A stretch of DNA of 32,379 bases from Planctomycetota bacterium (GCA_024279275.1 JAJRRS010000193.1:1-32379); one strand, 5' to 3'; positions 6,951 through 15,586 are shown, numbered from the stretch's first letter. Notes: a model not told the origin generated them from the letters alone. Numbers and translations are program-made.

Positions 6951-8807
6951 TTACTTTTTTTCTTCAAGCAGTCGTGCGTTGTACGTCACCAGCAGGTCGT
7001 GCCGCCGTAGCAGCCCCAAAACCTTTTTGGGGTTTTCCGCATCGACGACGGGCAGTTCTTCATAGGATTCGAAAACGAAACGGCTGATCGCGCTGGACAG
7101 GTCCATCTGCATGGTCAGTGGCTCGACGCCCGGCATCGCCAGGTCCTGCGCTACAGCCAGACTCCCCGCGTCAGACTCGTAAAGGAACTGTCGGATGTCG
7201 TTGAGTCCGAACAGGCCGTAGTAGTTGCCATCATCATCGACCACGGGGAACGACGCCTGGCGGGTCTGAGGGATCAGGTGGGCCATGTCACTTAACGGCA
7301 TGCCTAGCGGGACGTTGACAAAGTCTCTTGCCGCGTCGTGCAGCGCATCGCTGACTGATAAGCCCTGCAAGACATCGATGATGAAGTCGCCGCGGTGGGC
7401 TGCGGATTCCAATCGGTTGGCGACCTGTTCACGGTAGATCGTCTTGCGGCGGTTTAAGAGATACGCCAAAGCGCAGACCCACATGGATGGCAGCAGCAGC
7501 GTGTAGCTCGCGGTCATTTCCGAGACCATGATGAGTGTGCTGACAGGCGTGCAGGCGGTGGCGGCGAAGAAGCTGGCCATGCCGAGGATGACAAACATCG
7601 GGAGGTGTTCAGTTGTGACCAGGCCGGGCATCCATTGGTGAAAGAGTATCCCGACGACCGCGCCCAGCGATCCGCCGATCACCATGCTTGGGCCGAACAC
7701 GCCGCCGGAGCCGCCCGAGCCGATGGTCAGTGATGTTGTTAATAGTTTCCCAAGCCCGACGGCCAGGAGGACCAAGATCGTCATCTTCGTGGGGTCTTCG
7801 AGGATGTGTTGGAGGAACCCGTAGCCGAAGGACAATACGCTTAGGCTTTCGCCTGCAAGCTCCGGGGTGGCCGATGCGCGGATGACATAATAAAGCCCGA
7901 CGGCAAACAGCCCGGTCGCACCCGCGCCGATGGCGGGCTTGAGTATCTTGGGCACGGGGAAGCGATTGAACAATTCCGTGATGCCGTAGAAGCATTTGAT
8001 ATATGCCCAGGACATCACGACCATCACCACCGCCAGCACGGTCAACGGCAGCAGCAGCATCGGCTGGTCGAACTGGATGGCCTTGACCGCGAACAACGGC
8101 TCGAAGCCAAACATCAGGCAGAACACGCAGTATGCGATGGTGGTGGAGATGAACGCCGGGATCAGCGCCTCGGCCTCGAAGTCGGGGTCACGGTAGAGCA
8201 CCTCGGCGGCGAAGATCGCGCCCGCCAGTGGCGCGTGGAAGATCGCACCGATCCCGGCACCTAAGCCCGCGGTCATCAGCACACGGCGGTCGGAGTCGGG
8301 GAGTTTTAGTTTGGTTGCTAAGAATGAGCCGAAGCCCGCGCCGATCTGTGCGATCGGGCCTTCACGTCCGCCGGAGCCGCCGGTCCCTAAGGTGATCGCG
8401 GACGACACCATCTTGACGATCGGGACCCGGCCACGGACCACGCCGCCTTTGTTGTGATACGCATCGATCGCCGCGTCGGTGCCGTGGCCCTCGGCTTCGG
8501 GTGCGAACTTATAAACCAGCGCCCCGCTGATGAGTCCGCCGACGAGCGGCACGATGAATAGAAGCCAGGGCGTCAAGTCGGTGTGCGGTAGCCCCGCGCC
8601 AAACACGTCGCTGTACTCCGTCTCATTGGCCGGACCGCCCTGATGGTAGCCCGCGAACCACTCCAGACTGACGTGCGTGATCAGCAGGCACAGCAGGTTA
8701 AACGCGATCGCGCCCAGGCCGGCCACGACGCCGACAATCGGTGCCAGCATGAGGCTGCGGTTGGTGCGGGGGACCAAGGCTCTGAGTTTCTGGATCAGTT
8801 CGGTCAT
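6951..8807 (-). CDS. ClC-family chloride channel/transporter with CBS domain pair
   Basis: A 618-residue (from ATG 8807) multi-pass ClC anion channel or proton-coupled exchanger. The selectivity-filter motifs are TLGTGGSGGREGPIAQIG (gating glutamate near residue 149, in GREGP) and GSGGSGGVFGPSMVIGG. After about residue 465 two CBS modules follow, with LSVSDALHDA and FPVVDDDGNYYGLFGLNDI in the first and LPVVDAENPKKVLGLL in the second; CBS pairs usually bind adenine nucleotides. The gating glutamate favours transport-competent gating but does not settle channel versus antiporter. The frame extends to an ATG at 8891, but those 28 residues look unconserved and neither start has a good ribosome-binding site. 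The gene heads the unit that includes rnpA, yidD and yihY. Confidence 0.92.
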   Translation of the reverse strand: MTELIQKLRALVPRTNRSLMLAPIVGVVAGLGAIAFNLLCLLITHVSLEWFAGYHQGGPANETEYSDVFGAGLPHTDLTPWLLFIVPLVGGLISGALVYKFAPEAEGHGTDAAIDAYHNKGGVVRGRVPIVKMVSSAITLGTGGSGGREGPIAQIGAGFGSFLATKLKLPDSDRRVLMTAGLGAGIGAIFHAPLAGAIFAAEVLYRDPDFEAEALIPAFISTTIAYCVFCLMFGFEPLFAVKAIQFDQPMLLLPLTVLAVVMVVMSWAYIKCFYGITELFNRFPVPKILKPAIGAGATGLFAVGLYYVIRASATPELAGESLSVLSFGYGFLQHILEDPTKMTILVLLAVGLGKLLTTSLTIGSGGSGGVFGPSMVIGGSLGAVVGILFHQWMPGLVTTEHLPMFVILGMASFFAATACTPVSTLIMVSEMTASYTLLLPSMWVCALAYLLNRRKTIYREQVANRLESAAHRGDFIIDVLQGLSVSDALHDAARDFVNVPLGMPLSDMAHLIPQTRQASFPVVDDDGNYYGLFGLNDIRQFLYESDAGSLAVAQDLAMPGVEPLTMQMDLSSAISRFVFESYEELPVVDAENPKKVLGLLRRHDLLVTYNARLLEEKK

Positions 8808-8940
8808 GACAAGCCACGCATCATACAAAGATTCGCCGGTGGCCTGTGGAGCCTGCCAGGCCGGGCCTTGGATGCCGGGTTTTGTTAGCATCCATGATCC
8901 ATGATGGGCGGTGGGTGGCTGTGGGGATGATGGAGATTCA

Positions 8941-9966
8941 ATGACGATGAAGCATCAGGGCACATCCCACAATTCAGCCGCCGCCGGTCTTTCCCCCGAC
9001 CTCGCTCTGCCCACACTCGACGCCATCCGTGACGCCGCGAAGCTGGTTTATCAGGCCGTCTCGCCGACGCTGCAGTACGCCTGGCCGTTGCTGTGTGAAC
9101 GTGTTGGGGCCGAGGTCTGGGTCAAGCATGAGAACCACACACCGACCGGCGCGTTCAAGGTCCGTGGCGGGCTGGTCCTGCTGGACCAACTCAAACGCGA
9201 ACAGCCCGACCTGCCCGGCGTGATCTCGGCGACCAAGGGCAACCACGGCCTATCCATCGGGTTCGCCGCCAAACGCTTGGGCGTGAAGACTGTCATCGTG
9301 GTGCCCCAAGGCAATAGCGTGGAGAAGAACCACGCCATGCGCGCCCTGGGTGTCGAGCTGATCGAATACGGCGACGACTTTCAGGCCGCACTCGAATACG
9401 CCGGGATGCTTTCACAAGAGCGGGGCCTGATCCCCATCCCACCGATCCACGACTGCCTGATCCGTGGCGTTGCGACCTATTCCCTTGAGTTCCTAAGTAG
9501 CACATCCGAACTGGACACCGTCTACGTCCCCATCGGGATGGGTTCGGGTTTTTGTGCGATGGTGGCGGCACGGCGGGCGTTAAACCTGACCACCAAAATT
9601 GTCGGCGTCGTGTCCGACCACGCCCCGACCTACGCGCTATCGTATGAACAAGGCAAACCCGTCCCGCACCCGGTGACCACAAAACTCGCCGACGGGCTGG
9701 CCTGCCGACAGGTTGATGAGTTCGCGTTAAGTATCGTCACCCAGCACGCCGAGCGGATTGTTCGTGTTACCGATGACGAGGTCGCCGCGGCGATGCGATG
9801 CTATTTTACGGATACCCACAACGTCGCTGAGGGGGCGGGGGCTGCACCGTTGGCTGCGTTGCTGAAAGAAAAAGACGCGATGGCCGGCAAGCGCGTCGGG
9901 GTTGTGTTGACCGGGGGGAATGTGGATAAGGGTTTGTTTGTGAAAGTCCTTGACGACTTAGCATGA
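8941..9966 (+). CDS. Threonine-dehydratase-like PLP enzyme (fold type II)
   Basis: A 341-residue PLP-dependent enzyme of the threonine/serine dehydratase family, likely deaminating threonine or a related hydroxy-amino acid to a 2-oxo acid. The PLP lysine is Lys73 in HTPTGAFKVRGG. SATKGNHGLSIGFAAKRLG matches the conserved GNHG substrate loop, VPIGMGSGFCAMVAA is the phosphate-binding loop, and VVLTGGNVDKG closes the domain. There is no C-terminal ACT-like regulatory domain, so it is the short, probably isoleucine-insensitive type. ATG 8941 is preferred over 8911 because GGAG at 8932-8935 sits five bases upstream. The gene is divergent from the ClC gene. A different substrate (threo-hydroxyaspartate, diaminopropionate) cannot be excluded. 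Confidence 0.85.
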   Translation: MTMKHQGTSHNSAAAGLSPDLALPTLDAIRDAAKLVYQAVSPTLQYAWPLLCERVGAEVWVKHENHTPTGAFKVRGGLVLLDQLKREQPDLPGVISATKGNHGLSIGFAAKRLGVKTVIVVPQGNSVEKNHAMRALGVELIEYGDDFQAALEYAGMLSQERGLIPIPPIHDCLIRGVATYSLEFLSSTSELDTVYVPIGMGSGFCAMVAARRALNLTTKIVGVVSDHAPTYALSYEQGKPVPHPVTTKLADGLACRQVDEFALSIVTQHAERIVRVTDDEVAAAMRCYFTDTHNVAEGAGAAPLAALLKEKDAMAGKRVGVVLTGGNVDKGLFVKVLDDLA

Positions 9967-10047
9967 TCGATTAGGTGAATCGCGAATGATCTTGCGTATA
10001 TCAAGAATTGACGATTTGATCTGTCGGATCGTCGTATCGTATGAAGC

Positions 10048-10080
10048 GGCGTCATGGCGTCATGGCGTCACGCCGTGACG
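10048..10080. repeat. Short GGCGTCAT tandem repeat ending in a palindrome
   Basis: Three 8-base units (GGCGTCAT, GGCGTCAT, GGCGTCAC) run into the inverted repeat CGTCACGCCGTGACG. The palindrome covers the stop codon of the minus-strand membrane protein gene. It may help end transcription, but no T-tract follows. Confidence 0.5.
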
Positions 10081-10940
10081 ATGGTGGTGTGGCGGACGTG
10101 TTCGAGGGTTTGCGCCAGTCCGACGCCCAGGGCGCAGCCGGTGATGCCGGCGGAGGCGTACTGGATCGGCAGGGCGAGGGCGAGGCTGGGGAGGTTGTGG
10201 CTGTAGAGGTCGGCGAGGATGGCGTCGGTTGATGTGTAAGACCGGGTGATCCACATGTAGGCGACCGTGGCAACGAACAACGGGCTAAGCAGGATGACGA
10301 TGGGGTTGCGTTGTGGGACGGTCATGTTGGCGATCAAGGCGGCGGTGCCGAAGCCGAGCATCAGTGAGCCGTTGACTTGTCCGCCGTCGGATGATTGGAT
10401 GAGGATGTTGCAGAGGAACGCGCCGCCGACGGCGGTGACGAGTCCTGCAAGCAATGGCTTGACGCCGGGGAGGGTTAGTTGTGTTCTGGTGCCCAGGTGT
10501 TTTTTTGGAGTGAGTATCCGCAGGCTTGGGCGTAGATGGGTTCGCAGCCGATCGATCACGATGAAGACCACCGCCAGCAGGACAAGCCAGATCACCGCTT
10601 CAATAGCCAGCGGTCGGTATCCGTCGGGGAGGTCGGTCCGGTAGAGGTAGCCGTCGATCCGCCCGCCCATTGCGGCGAGTAAAATGAGTGAACCGCTGAG
10701 GGTGAATACGCCTGTGAGCGGGTTGCCGGTCGATGCGGCGAGCAGTCCCAGGAGGATGGCGGGAAGCCCGGCTGCGATGAGAACGAGGATCGCGGTGGGT
10801 GTGCCGACGTGGGCGTCCATCAGGCTCAGCCCGGTCGAGCCGTCCGCTGCGGTCAAGGCCCCGCGTGCGAGCAGCCAGCACAGGCCCCCGATGACAAGAG
10901 AAAGGCCGATGACCAGACGGTGTTTTAGCTGTGGCAGCAT
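10068..10940 (-). CDS. Unrecognised multi-pass membrane protein
   Basis: A 290-residue, very hydrophobic protein with about eight predicted membrane helices (for example 11-27, 49-66, 76-90, 108-128, 158-178, 190-206, 212-230, 255-275). It contains a short cytoplasmic-looking basic stretch (LRTHLRPSLRILTPKKHLGTR) in the middle. I do not recognise the family and see no catalytic motif. It lies 92 bases downstream of tatC on the same strand and may be cotranscribed, which hints at an envelope role but no more. Codon use matches its neighbours. Confidence 0.75.
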   Translation of the reverse strand: MLPQLKHRLVIGLSLVIGGLCWLLARGALTAADGSTGLSLMDAHVGTPTAILVLIAAGLPAILLGLLAASTGNPLTGVFTLSGSLILLAAMGGRIDGYLYRTDLPDGYRPLAIEAVIWLVLLAVVFIVIDRLRTHLRPSLRILTPKKHLGTRTQLTLPGVKPLLAGLVTAVGGAFLCNILIQSSDGGQVNGSLMLGFGTAALIANMTVPQRNPIVILLSPLFVATVAYMWITRSYTSTDAILADLYSHNLPSLALALPIQYASAGITGCALGVGLAQTLEHVRHTTIVTA

Positions 10941-11032
10941 AGGTCAGGATTCTATCGCAGTTGCGGGTGGTTTGCCCGGTCAGCCGTTGAGGGAAGTCGG
11001 TCGTGGTGCTGTGTGATGGCTTACGGTGAAGG

Positions 11033-12145
11033 TCAGGATTCAGCCGACTCGGCGGGTTCGGTTGTTTTGCGGTAGCTGAATCGCATCACGATCAGGCCCA
11101 ACTCGAACAAAGCCCACAACGGCAAGGCGAGGGCGAACATGCTGATCGGGTCGGCTGGGGTCAGCAGTGCGCCCAGCACGAAGCAGACGAAGATGCAGTA
11201 TCGGCGGTACTTGCTGATGGTTTCTGGTGCGATCAGGCGTGACCAGCCCAGGATCATCATGACCACGGGGAGTTGGAACGAGATGACTACGCCGAGCATG
11301 AGCATGGTGACGAAGCTGATGTACTGTCCGATCTCGATCATCGGTGCGAGCAGTGATTGGCCGACCAGTGGGATGTAAGTGATGGTTCGTCCGGAGATGT
11401 GGACACGGAGTTGGCCCTCAGGTTGTTTGATCCACGCCTGGCCTTCGAGAGGGTTCGGCGGATCGGTGGTGAGGGTTTGGAACAAGGTGGTTGCGTCGGG
11501 AAGGGAATCCGGGAGCGAACCCGGGGGTGAATCCGGGGGCGGGTCTTGGGTGGCAGGCGGATCGGTTGGGGAAGCTGCCGGGGTATGGGGTGATCCATAG
11601 ATACTAAGCACCCTGGCGATAATCCCTCCCTCGGCTGGGCCTTGTGCGTCCGGCGCGGGGAAGCCTGTGGTGAAGTAGATCAAGAACGCCAAAGTCATCG
11701 GCAGCAGGATGTAGTACATGAACAGCACACCCAGCACCGACATCACAGCACTGAACGGGGCGACGAGGACCGCGGCATGACGTTCGCGTTCGTACAACCC
11801 GCTCTCGATAAACTTCCACAACTGGTAGCAGACCCAAGGCGACGCGAGGATCAGGCCGACGATCAGCCCGACTTTCATGTAGACGCTGAACCCGGTGGTG
11901 ACCGCGAGGTTGTAGGTCTGTGGGGGAAGCCCGAAGTATTGCAGCACCTGCGCCAACGGGCGCACCAGCCAGCCAACGATCTGTCGGCCGTAGATAAGCC
12001 CCAATATGCTCGTGACCAAAGGCCCCAGCAGCGCGAGGACCAGCCGACGGCGGAGGTCTTCGATGTGATCGCCGAAGCTCATCCGCATCTCGTCCAGGCG
12101 GGTCTCTTTACGTTTGCTTTCGTGGTCGATCTGGTCGAGCGGCAT
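11033..12145 (-). CDS. tatC: Sec-independent protein translocase TatC
   Basis: A 370-residue core subunit of the twin-arginine translocase, which exports folded proteins. The cytoplasmic N-terminal signature FGDHIEDLRRRL (24-35) is the usual TatC twin-arginine recognition region. Six helices can be placed, and the C-terminal half reads FVTMLMLGVVISFQLPVVMMILGW, then YRRYCIFVCFVLGALLTPADPISM. The protein is over 100 residues longer than typical TatC. The excess is a Pro/Ser/Asp-rich insertion at about 162-268 between helices 3 and 4, a periplasmic loop, part of it (about 203-217) encoded by the G-rich repeat seen elsewhere. No tatA/tatB is adjacent. Confidence 0.95.
   Translation of the reverse strand: MPLDQIDHESKRKETRLDEMRMSFGDHIEDLRRRLVLALLGPLVTSILGLIYGRQIVGWLVRPLAQVLQYFGLPPQTYNLAVTTGFSVYMKVGLIVGLILASPWVCYQLWKFIESGLYERERHAAVLVAPFSAVMSVLGVLFMYYILLPMTLAFLIYFTTGFPAPDAQGPAEGGIIARVLSIYGSPHTPAASPTDPPATQDPPPDSPPGSLPDSLPDATTLFQTLTTDPPNPLEGQAWIKQPEGQLRVHISGRTITYIPLVGQSLLAPMIEIGQYISFVTMLMLGVVISFQLPVVMMILGWSRLIAPETISKYRRYCIFVCFVLGALLTPADPISMFALALPLWALFELGLIVMRFSYRKTTEPAESAES
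11504..11540. repeat. G-rich repeat tract inside tatC
   Basis: Units of about 12 bases (GGGAATCC, GGGAGCGAACCC, GGGGGTGAATCC, GGGGG) encode Asp-Ser-Pro-Pro and Gly-Ser-Leu-Pro type units on the minus strand. The 19-mer CCGGGGGTGAATCCGGGGG at 11521-11539 recurs exactly at 20421-20439, outside any gene. Confidence 0.75.
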
Positions 12146-12322
12146 GGGGAGATTCTAATGGGTATCGGGTTGCGGTGGGGAAGGGGGATTTCAGGGGATG
12201 GAGGTTGTTGTGTCAATGCTTGGCAGTAGCGTACGGACTAACGTGGGCGAGGGTCTGTTGTGCTAACCGTGCTCGCGTTGCGGGCGAGCTATTGGGGGGA
12301 TGCGTCCGGGGGGCCGGGGGCG

Positions 12323-13417
12323 TTAGACGATCAGCATCGCGTCGCCGAAGGAGTAGAAGCGGTATTGCTCGTGGATTGCTTGTTGGTACCAGTCCATCAG
12401 CCGATCGATCCCGACATCGGGCAGGGCGGCGAGCAGGGCGAGCAGGGTCGAGCGGGGCAGGTGGAAGTTGGTTAATAGGTGGTCGGTGTAGCGGTAATGA
12501 AAGCCGTTGTCGGGGGAACCGGGGGAACCGGGGGTGATGAATAGCTGGGTGTTGGTAGAAAATCCTTGGTCGACTGCCTGGGAGAGATCCTCGGGCAGGC
12601 TTTCGATTGCTCGGACGGTGGTGGTGCCGACAGCGGTGATCGATCCGCCGGTGTTGCGCGTCTGTTGGATCGCACGGATGGTTTTCGATGGGACCGAGAT
12701 GAACTCGCTGTGGATCGGGTGGTCGTTGACTTCTTCGCAGCGGATAGGGGAGAACGTGCCCATCCCGACATGGAGTGTGATTTCTGCGCGTGTCACGCCG
12801 GCGGCTTGCAGGGTTTCGAGCAACTCTGTCGTGAAGTGAAGCCCGGCAGTAGGCGCGGCGACCGAGCCGGTCTGGTCGGCGTACACGGTGTTATAGCGGT
12901 CCATGTCTTCGGGGGTGATTTCGGGCTGATCGTGGGCTTTGCGGGCTTTACGGATGTAGGGCGGCAGGGGGGCCTGGCCGATCCGCGATAACAGGGTGAG
13001 TGTGTCGTCCTCTCCGGCATAGGTGACTAGCCATTCGCCGCGTCCAACGCTTTCGATGAGTGTCAGGTGAGCGTCGCTATTAAGGTCGATGCGTTCGCCG
13101 GGCTGGAGTTTGCCGCGCGATTCGATGAGTGTGAGCCACTGGTTGTCAGCGGGTGAGCTTAGGTACAGGCCGGTGGTTTTTCCGCCGGTGGCAGCGCGGA
13201 TGCCGTGGTAGTAAGCGGGCAGGACTTTGCTGCGGTTGACGAGCAACAGGTCGCCTGACTTGAAGACGCCCAGGTCCGGCAGGTCGCGCACATGGCGGTG
13301 TTCGATCCGGCCAGTCTCCCGGTGGACGACCATCAGCCGGGCGCTGTCCCGGGGCATGGCGGCGGTGGTGGCGATCAGTTCGCCGGGCAGGTGGTAATCC
13401 AGTTCTTGGGCACGCAT
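12323..13417 (-). CDS. queA: S-adenosylmethionine:tRNA ribosyltransferase-isomerase
   Basis: This 364-residue enzyme transfers and isomerises the ribosyl group of S-adenosylmethionine onto preQ1-modified tRNA, giving epoxyqueuosine at the wobble position. Homology begins at MRAQELDYHLPGELIA and continues with RDSARLMVVHRETG, LLVNRSKVLPAYYHGIR, GSVAAPTAGLHFTTELLE and THLHVG-type ITLHVGMGTFSPIR. The C-terminus contains HLLTNFHLPRSTLLALLAAL and YRFYSFGDAMLI. The frame is open to 13507, but the extra residues are Pro/Arg-rich and unlike the family, so ATG 13417 is chosen. A short GSPGSP insertion near the C-terminus comes from the G-rich repeat at 12512-12538. tatC follows 177 bases downstream. 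Confidence 0.95.
   Translation of the reverse strand: MRAQELDYHLPGELIATTAAMPRDSARLMVVHRETGRIEHRHVRDLPDLGVFKSGDLLLVNRSKVLPAYYHGIRAATGGKTTGLYLSSPADNQWLTLIESRGKLQPGERIDLNSDAHLTLIESVGRGEWLVTYAGEDDTLTLLSRIGQAPLPPYIRKARKAHDQPEITPEDMDRYNTVYADQTGSVAAPTAGLHFTTELLETLQAAGVTRAEITLHVGMGTFSPIRCEEVNDHPIHSEFISVPSKTIRAIQQTRNTGGSITAVGTTTVRAIESLPEDLSQAVDQGFSTNTQLFITPGSPGSPDNGFHYRYTDHLLTNFHLPRSTLLALLAALPDVGIDRLMDWYQQAIHEQYRFYSFGDAMLIV
12512..12538. repeat. G-rich 9-nt repeat inside queA
   Basis: Two perfect GGGGGAACC units plus a third, GGGGGTGAT, give a Pro-Gly-Ser-Pro-Gly-Ser-Pro loop between TPG and NGFHYRYTD in QueA. It belongs to the same family as the nadE and tatC tracts. Confidence 0.75.
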
Positions 13418-13621
13418 CGACGGCATGGTAGGGCGTGGGGACGCACGGGCAACAGGGGCGGGGTATTGGGGCAACATCTGGCGTAGATCGGCATTTGGCT
13501 GTGACATTTATTTGTGCGTAAACAACGTTTATGCAAGTGATTAGGGATGTCTGTGGTGGCCGGGGGTTGGCGGCGTTGGATTCGCGTGTCTTGGGGCATG
13601 TTGGTACGGCCCCACGAAAAC

Positions 13622-14020
13622 ATGTCTGTCTGGTCGGTCCGACACGACCCGATCTGGCACGATCGGCACTCGTCAATCTCCGCAAGATATCTGCGGGCAG
13701 ACCGTGTCCACGAGCTCGCCCACCACGCCCCTACCCACGTCACGGTGGAGCCTAAAGCCACCCGTTTTTCGGATCGTGTTGATGTCGTTACCCGGACCGA
13801 TCCTGCCCGGCCGGCGGACTGCCATCCGTGTGATCGCGGCACGTTGCCTGAGTCGGGTGAGTATGTGCCCTACATGCCGGACGTGTGGAAAACCGAGGCG
13901 CCCCAATCTGATGCGCCCACGATGGTCCGTATCTACTTCGACAAAACAGGCCTGTCTCAAGGCTTCACCCACGGCCAGTTGGTCCCCGCAGCCGGGAGCC
14001 TGCTGGACATCTTTGCCTGA
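13622..14020 (+). CDS. Hypothetical protein, divergent from queA
   Basis: A 132-residue reading frame that I do not recognise. The C-terminal half (SGEYVPYMPDVWKTEAPQ, MVRIYFDKTGLSQGFTHGQL, VPAAGSLLDIF) has normal amino-acid composition and GC-rich third codon positions, which favours real coding. The middle carries a CxxC pair (DCHPCDRG). The N-terminus is uncertain: the frame is open to ATG 13547, but the added residues are Trp/Arg-rich, and neither start has a clear ribosome-binding site. Cytoplasmic by lack of a signal peptide. It lies 60 bases before the next plus-strand gene. Confidence 0.5.
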   Translation: MSVWSVRHDPIWHDRHSSISARYLRADRVHELAHHAPTHVTVEPKATRFSDRVDVVTRTDPARPADCHPCDRGTLPESGEYVPYMPDVWKTEAPQSDAPTMVRIYFDKTGLSQGFTHGQLVPAAGSLLDIFA

Positions 14021-14080
14021 GCATGACGCGGCGCACCGGTCGGGATTGATCCTGCCCGCAGTGACGTTACTCTGGTCGTT

Positions 14081-14539
14081 ATGGTTTACGGCATATTTTT
14101 CGTTTTGATGCGTTGGATTCACATCGGTTCCGCTGCGCTATTGGTCGGGGGCATGGCGTTGATCGTTATTAGTGCTGGGCCTGTCCGCTCACTTATCGAC
14201 AACGCGGACGCGGTTTTGGTGATCCGCAAGATCGAGATCCGTTTCCGCTGGGCGATGGCTGCGGCGGTCTTGGGGCTGATCATCAGCGGGGTGTTTCAGT
14301 GGGTTATCTTCGGGCAGGCGTATCAGGAACTGGGGGGGCTTGCGTTGGGGGTTCTCTCGGTGAAAGTCCTGCTGGCGACGATGTTATTCGCTCTATTGTG
14401 GGCGTTTCAGGTCGAGTCGATGGTACACCCCACGGCCCGGCTGTGGCGTATTATGAATCTATCGCTGGCGGTGGCGATCGTGCTGCTGGCTGGCGTGTTG
14501 CGGTATATGCGGCTGGGTGATGTGGTTGGGATGCCTTGA
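14081..14539 (+). CDS. Four-helix membrane protein, CopD-like topology
   Basis: A 152-residue protein with four predicted membrane helices (about 5-30, 55-76, 84-108, 125-143). The N-terminal motif RWIHIGSAALLVGGMALIV resembles the first helix of CopD-type and DUF2269-type proteins, where a histidine may bind a metal or heme. That similarity is suggestive only. An internal ATG at 14108 (MRWIHIGS) is an alternative start; no strong ribosome-binding site supports either. It is followed 21 bases later by the thermonuclease-like gene. Confidence 0.75.
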   Translation: MVYGIFFVLMRWIHIGSAALLVGGMALIVISAGPVRSLIDNADAVLVIRKIEIRFRWAMAAAVLGLIISGVFQWVIFGQAYQELGGLALGVLSVKVLLATMLFALLWAFQVESMVHPTARLWRIMNLSLAVAIVLLAGVLRYMRLGDVVGMP

Positions 14540-14560
14540 TGGGTAGATTACGGGTGAAGC

Positions 14561-15199
14561 ATGAGTAGAAAACATCGCGGCAGATCACGGGCATCCAGAG
14601 GCAGTCGCAGCGGTTCGAGAGGGTCGTCTTTGCGGATACCGATCGAGCGTTTTTTATCGCAGCGTGGCAAGCGGCGTGGCTGGTATGTGGCGGTGACGCT
14701 TCTGGTCGCGCTGCTGCTTGTTCTGGCTGACCGCGGCGGGCTGCTGGTCGAACCTGGCGATGAGATGAGCCGTTATGACGGGCAGACGTTTAGGGTGACG
14801 CGCGTGATTGATGGGGACACGTTGGACCTTGATGTGGCGGATGGTGATCAGCGGACCACGCGGGTTCGGCTGTGGGGGGTGGATACACCGGAGAAGGCTT
14901 TCCGTAATCCGCCGCGTCCAGCCGAGCCGTTCGCGCAGGAGGCGACCGACCTGACACGGGCGTTGGCTGAGGGGCAACGGGTTCGGCTGATCCTGGAACC
15001 ACACCGGCTCAGAGGTAATTACGGGCGATTGCTGGCGTTTGTGGAACTGCCCGACGGGACATTATTGAACGAGGCTCTGGTGTCTGCCGGCCTGGCACGG
15101 GCCGATGACCGGTGGAGCCATAGAAATATCAAGAGATTTAAGTCTCTTGAGTATGAAGCCCGGGAGGCCGGGTTGGGCCTGTGGGGAAAGTCGAAGTAG
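14561..15199 (+). CDS. Membrane-anchored thermonuclease-like (SNase) nuclease
   Basis: A 212-residue protein. An Arg/Ser-rich basic N-terminus (1-40) precedes one membrane helix (41-57) and then an SNase/TNase domain (about 73-209). The active-site layout of staphylococcal nuclease is complete: Asp84 and Asp86 in VIDGDTLDL, Arg103, Asp108 and Glu111 in RVRLWGVDTPEK, and Arg156 in NYGRLLAFV. It should hydrolyse DNA or RNA with calcium. With the basic N-terminus on the cytoplasmic side, the domain would face the periplasm or outside, a reasonable place for nucleic-acid scavenging. ATG 14561 follows a weak GTGAAGC. Confidence 0.9.
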   Translation: MSRKHRGRSRASRGSRSGSRGSSLRIPIERFLSQRGKRRGWYVAVTLLVALLLVLADRGGLLVEPGDEMSRYDGQTFRVTRVIDGDTLDLDVADGDQRTTRVRLWGVDTPEKAFRNPPRPAEPFAQEATDLTRALAEGQRVRLILEPHRLRGNYGRLLAFVELPDGTLLNEALVSAGLARADDRWSHRNIKRFKSLEYEAREAGLGLWGKSK

Positions 15200-15304
15200 G
15201 GCAATTTTAGGTGTTCAGGCGATATTCCGAGTAAAAAAACCGCAATATTCCTGTCCGAGTGTGTATGATGCGTGGGATTGCGGGTCATCTGAAGGAAAAA
15301 CCTT

Positions 15305-15556
15305 TTGTTTAAGCGTGGATCAGACCGATTACGGGATTACGGCCGGTACGATCGTCAGCGGATGATCGAGGAGACCGGTGAGTTTCTCACCTTGGCGCTG
15401 CGTGAAGGTCACGGGCTGCCGAGGATCCCAAGGCGGCGGGTCGATCGCGGCGGGTTTACCGAGATAATGCGTCGGCCGTTGGCTCGGGTGATCGTGGCGC
15501 ACTGGTGGCGTCGGGCGTTGGGTCCGGCCTCACCCTCAAACAAGTTGGACAACTAA
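15305..15556 (+). CDS. Small Arg-rich hypothetical protein with TTG start
   Basis: An 83-residue frame beginning with TTG, supported by AAGGA at 15292-15296, eight bases upstream. It contains MIEETGEFLTLALREGHGLP and a C-terminal RPLARVIVAHWWRRALGP. It is rich in arginine (about one in five) and has no signal or full membrane helix. A TATGAT box at 15264-15269 could be its -10 element, without a good -35. It precedes the next membrane-protein gene by 30 bases on the same strand. I do not recognise it; ATG 15362 is an alternative start. Confidence 0.5.
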   Translation: MFKRGSDRLRDYGRYDRQRMIEETGEFLTLALREGHGLPRIPRRRVDRGGFTEIMRRPLARVIVAHWWRRALGPASPSNKLDN

Positions 15557-15586
15557 CACAACCGGGATCAGCCGGGCGGAGAGCAC

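Noticed and set aside
11642-12229. A 195-codon plus-strand frame over tatC
   Set aside because: Antisense of a clear TatC with the DHIEDLRRRL signature; no ribosome-binding site and odd composition.
12271-12289. GCTCGC/GCGAGC hairpin downstream of queA as a terminator
   Set aside because: Stem of only six pairs and no T-tract on the minus strand.
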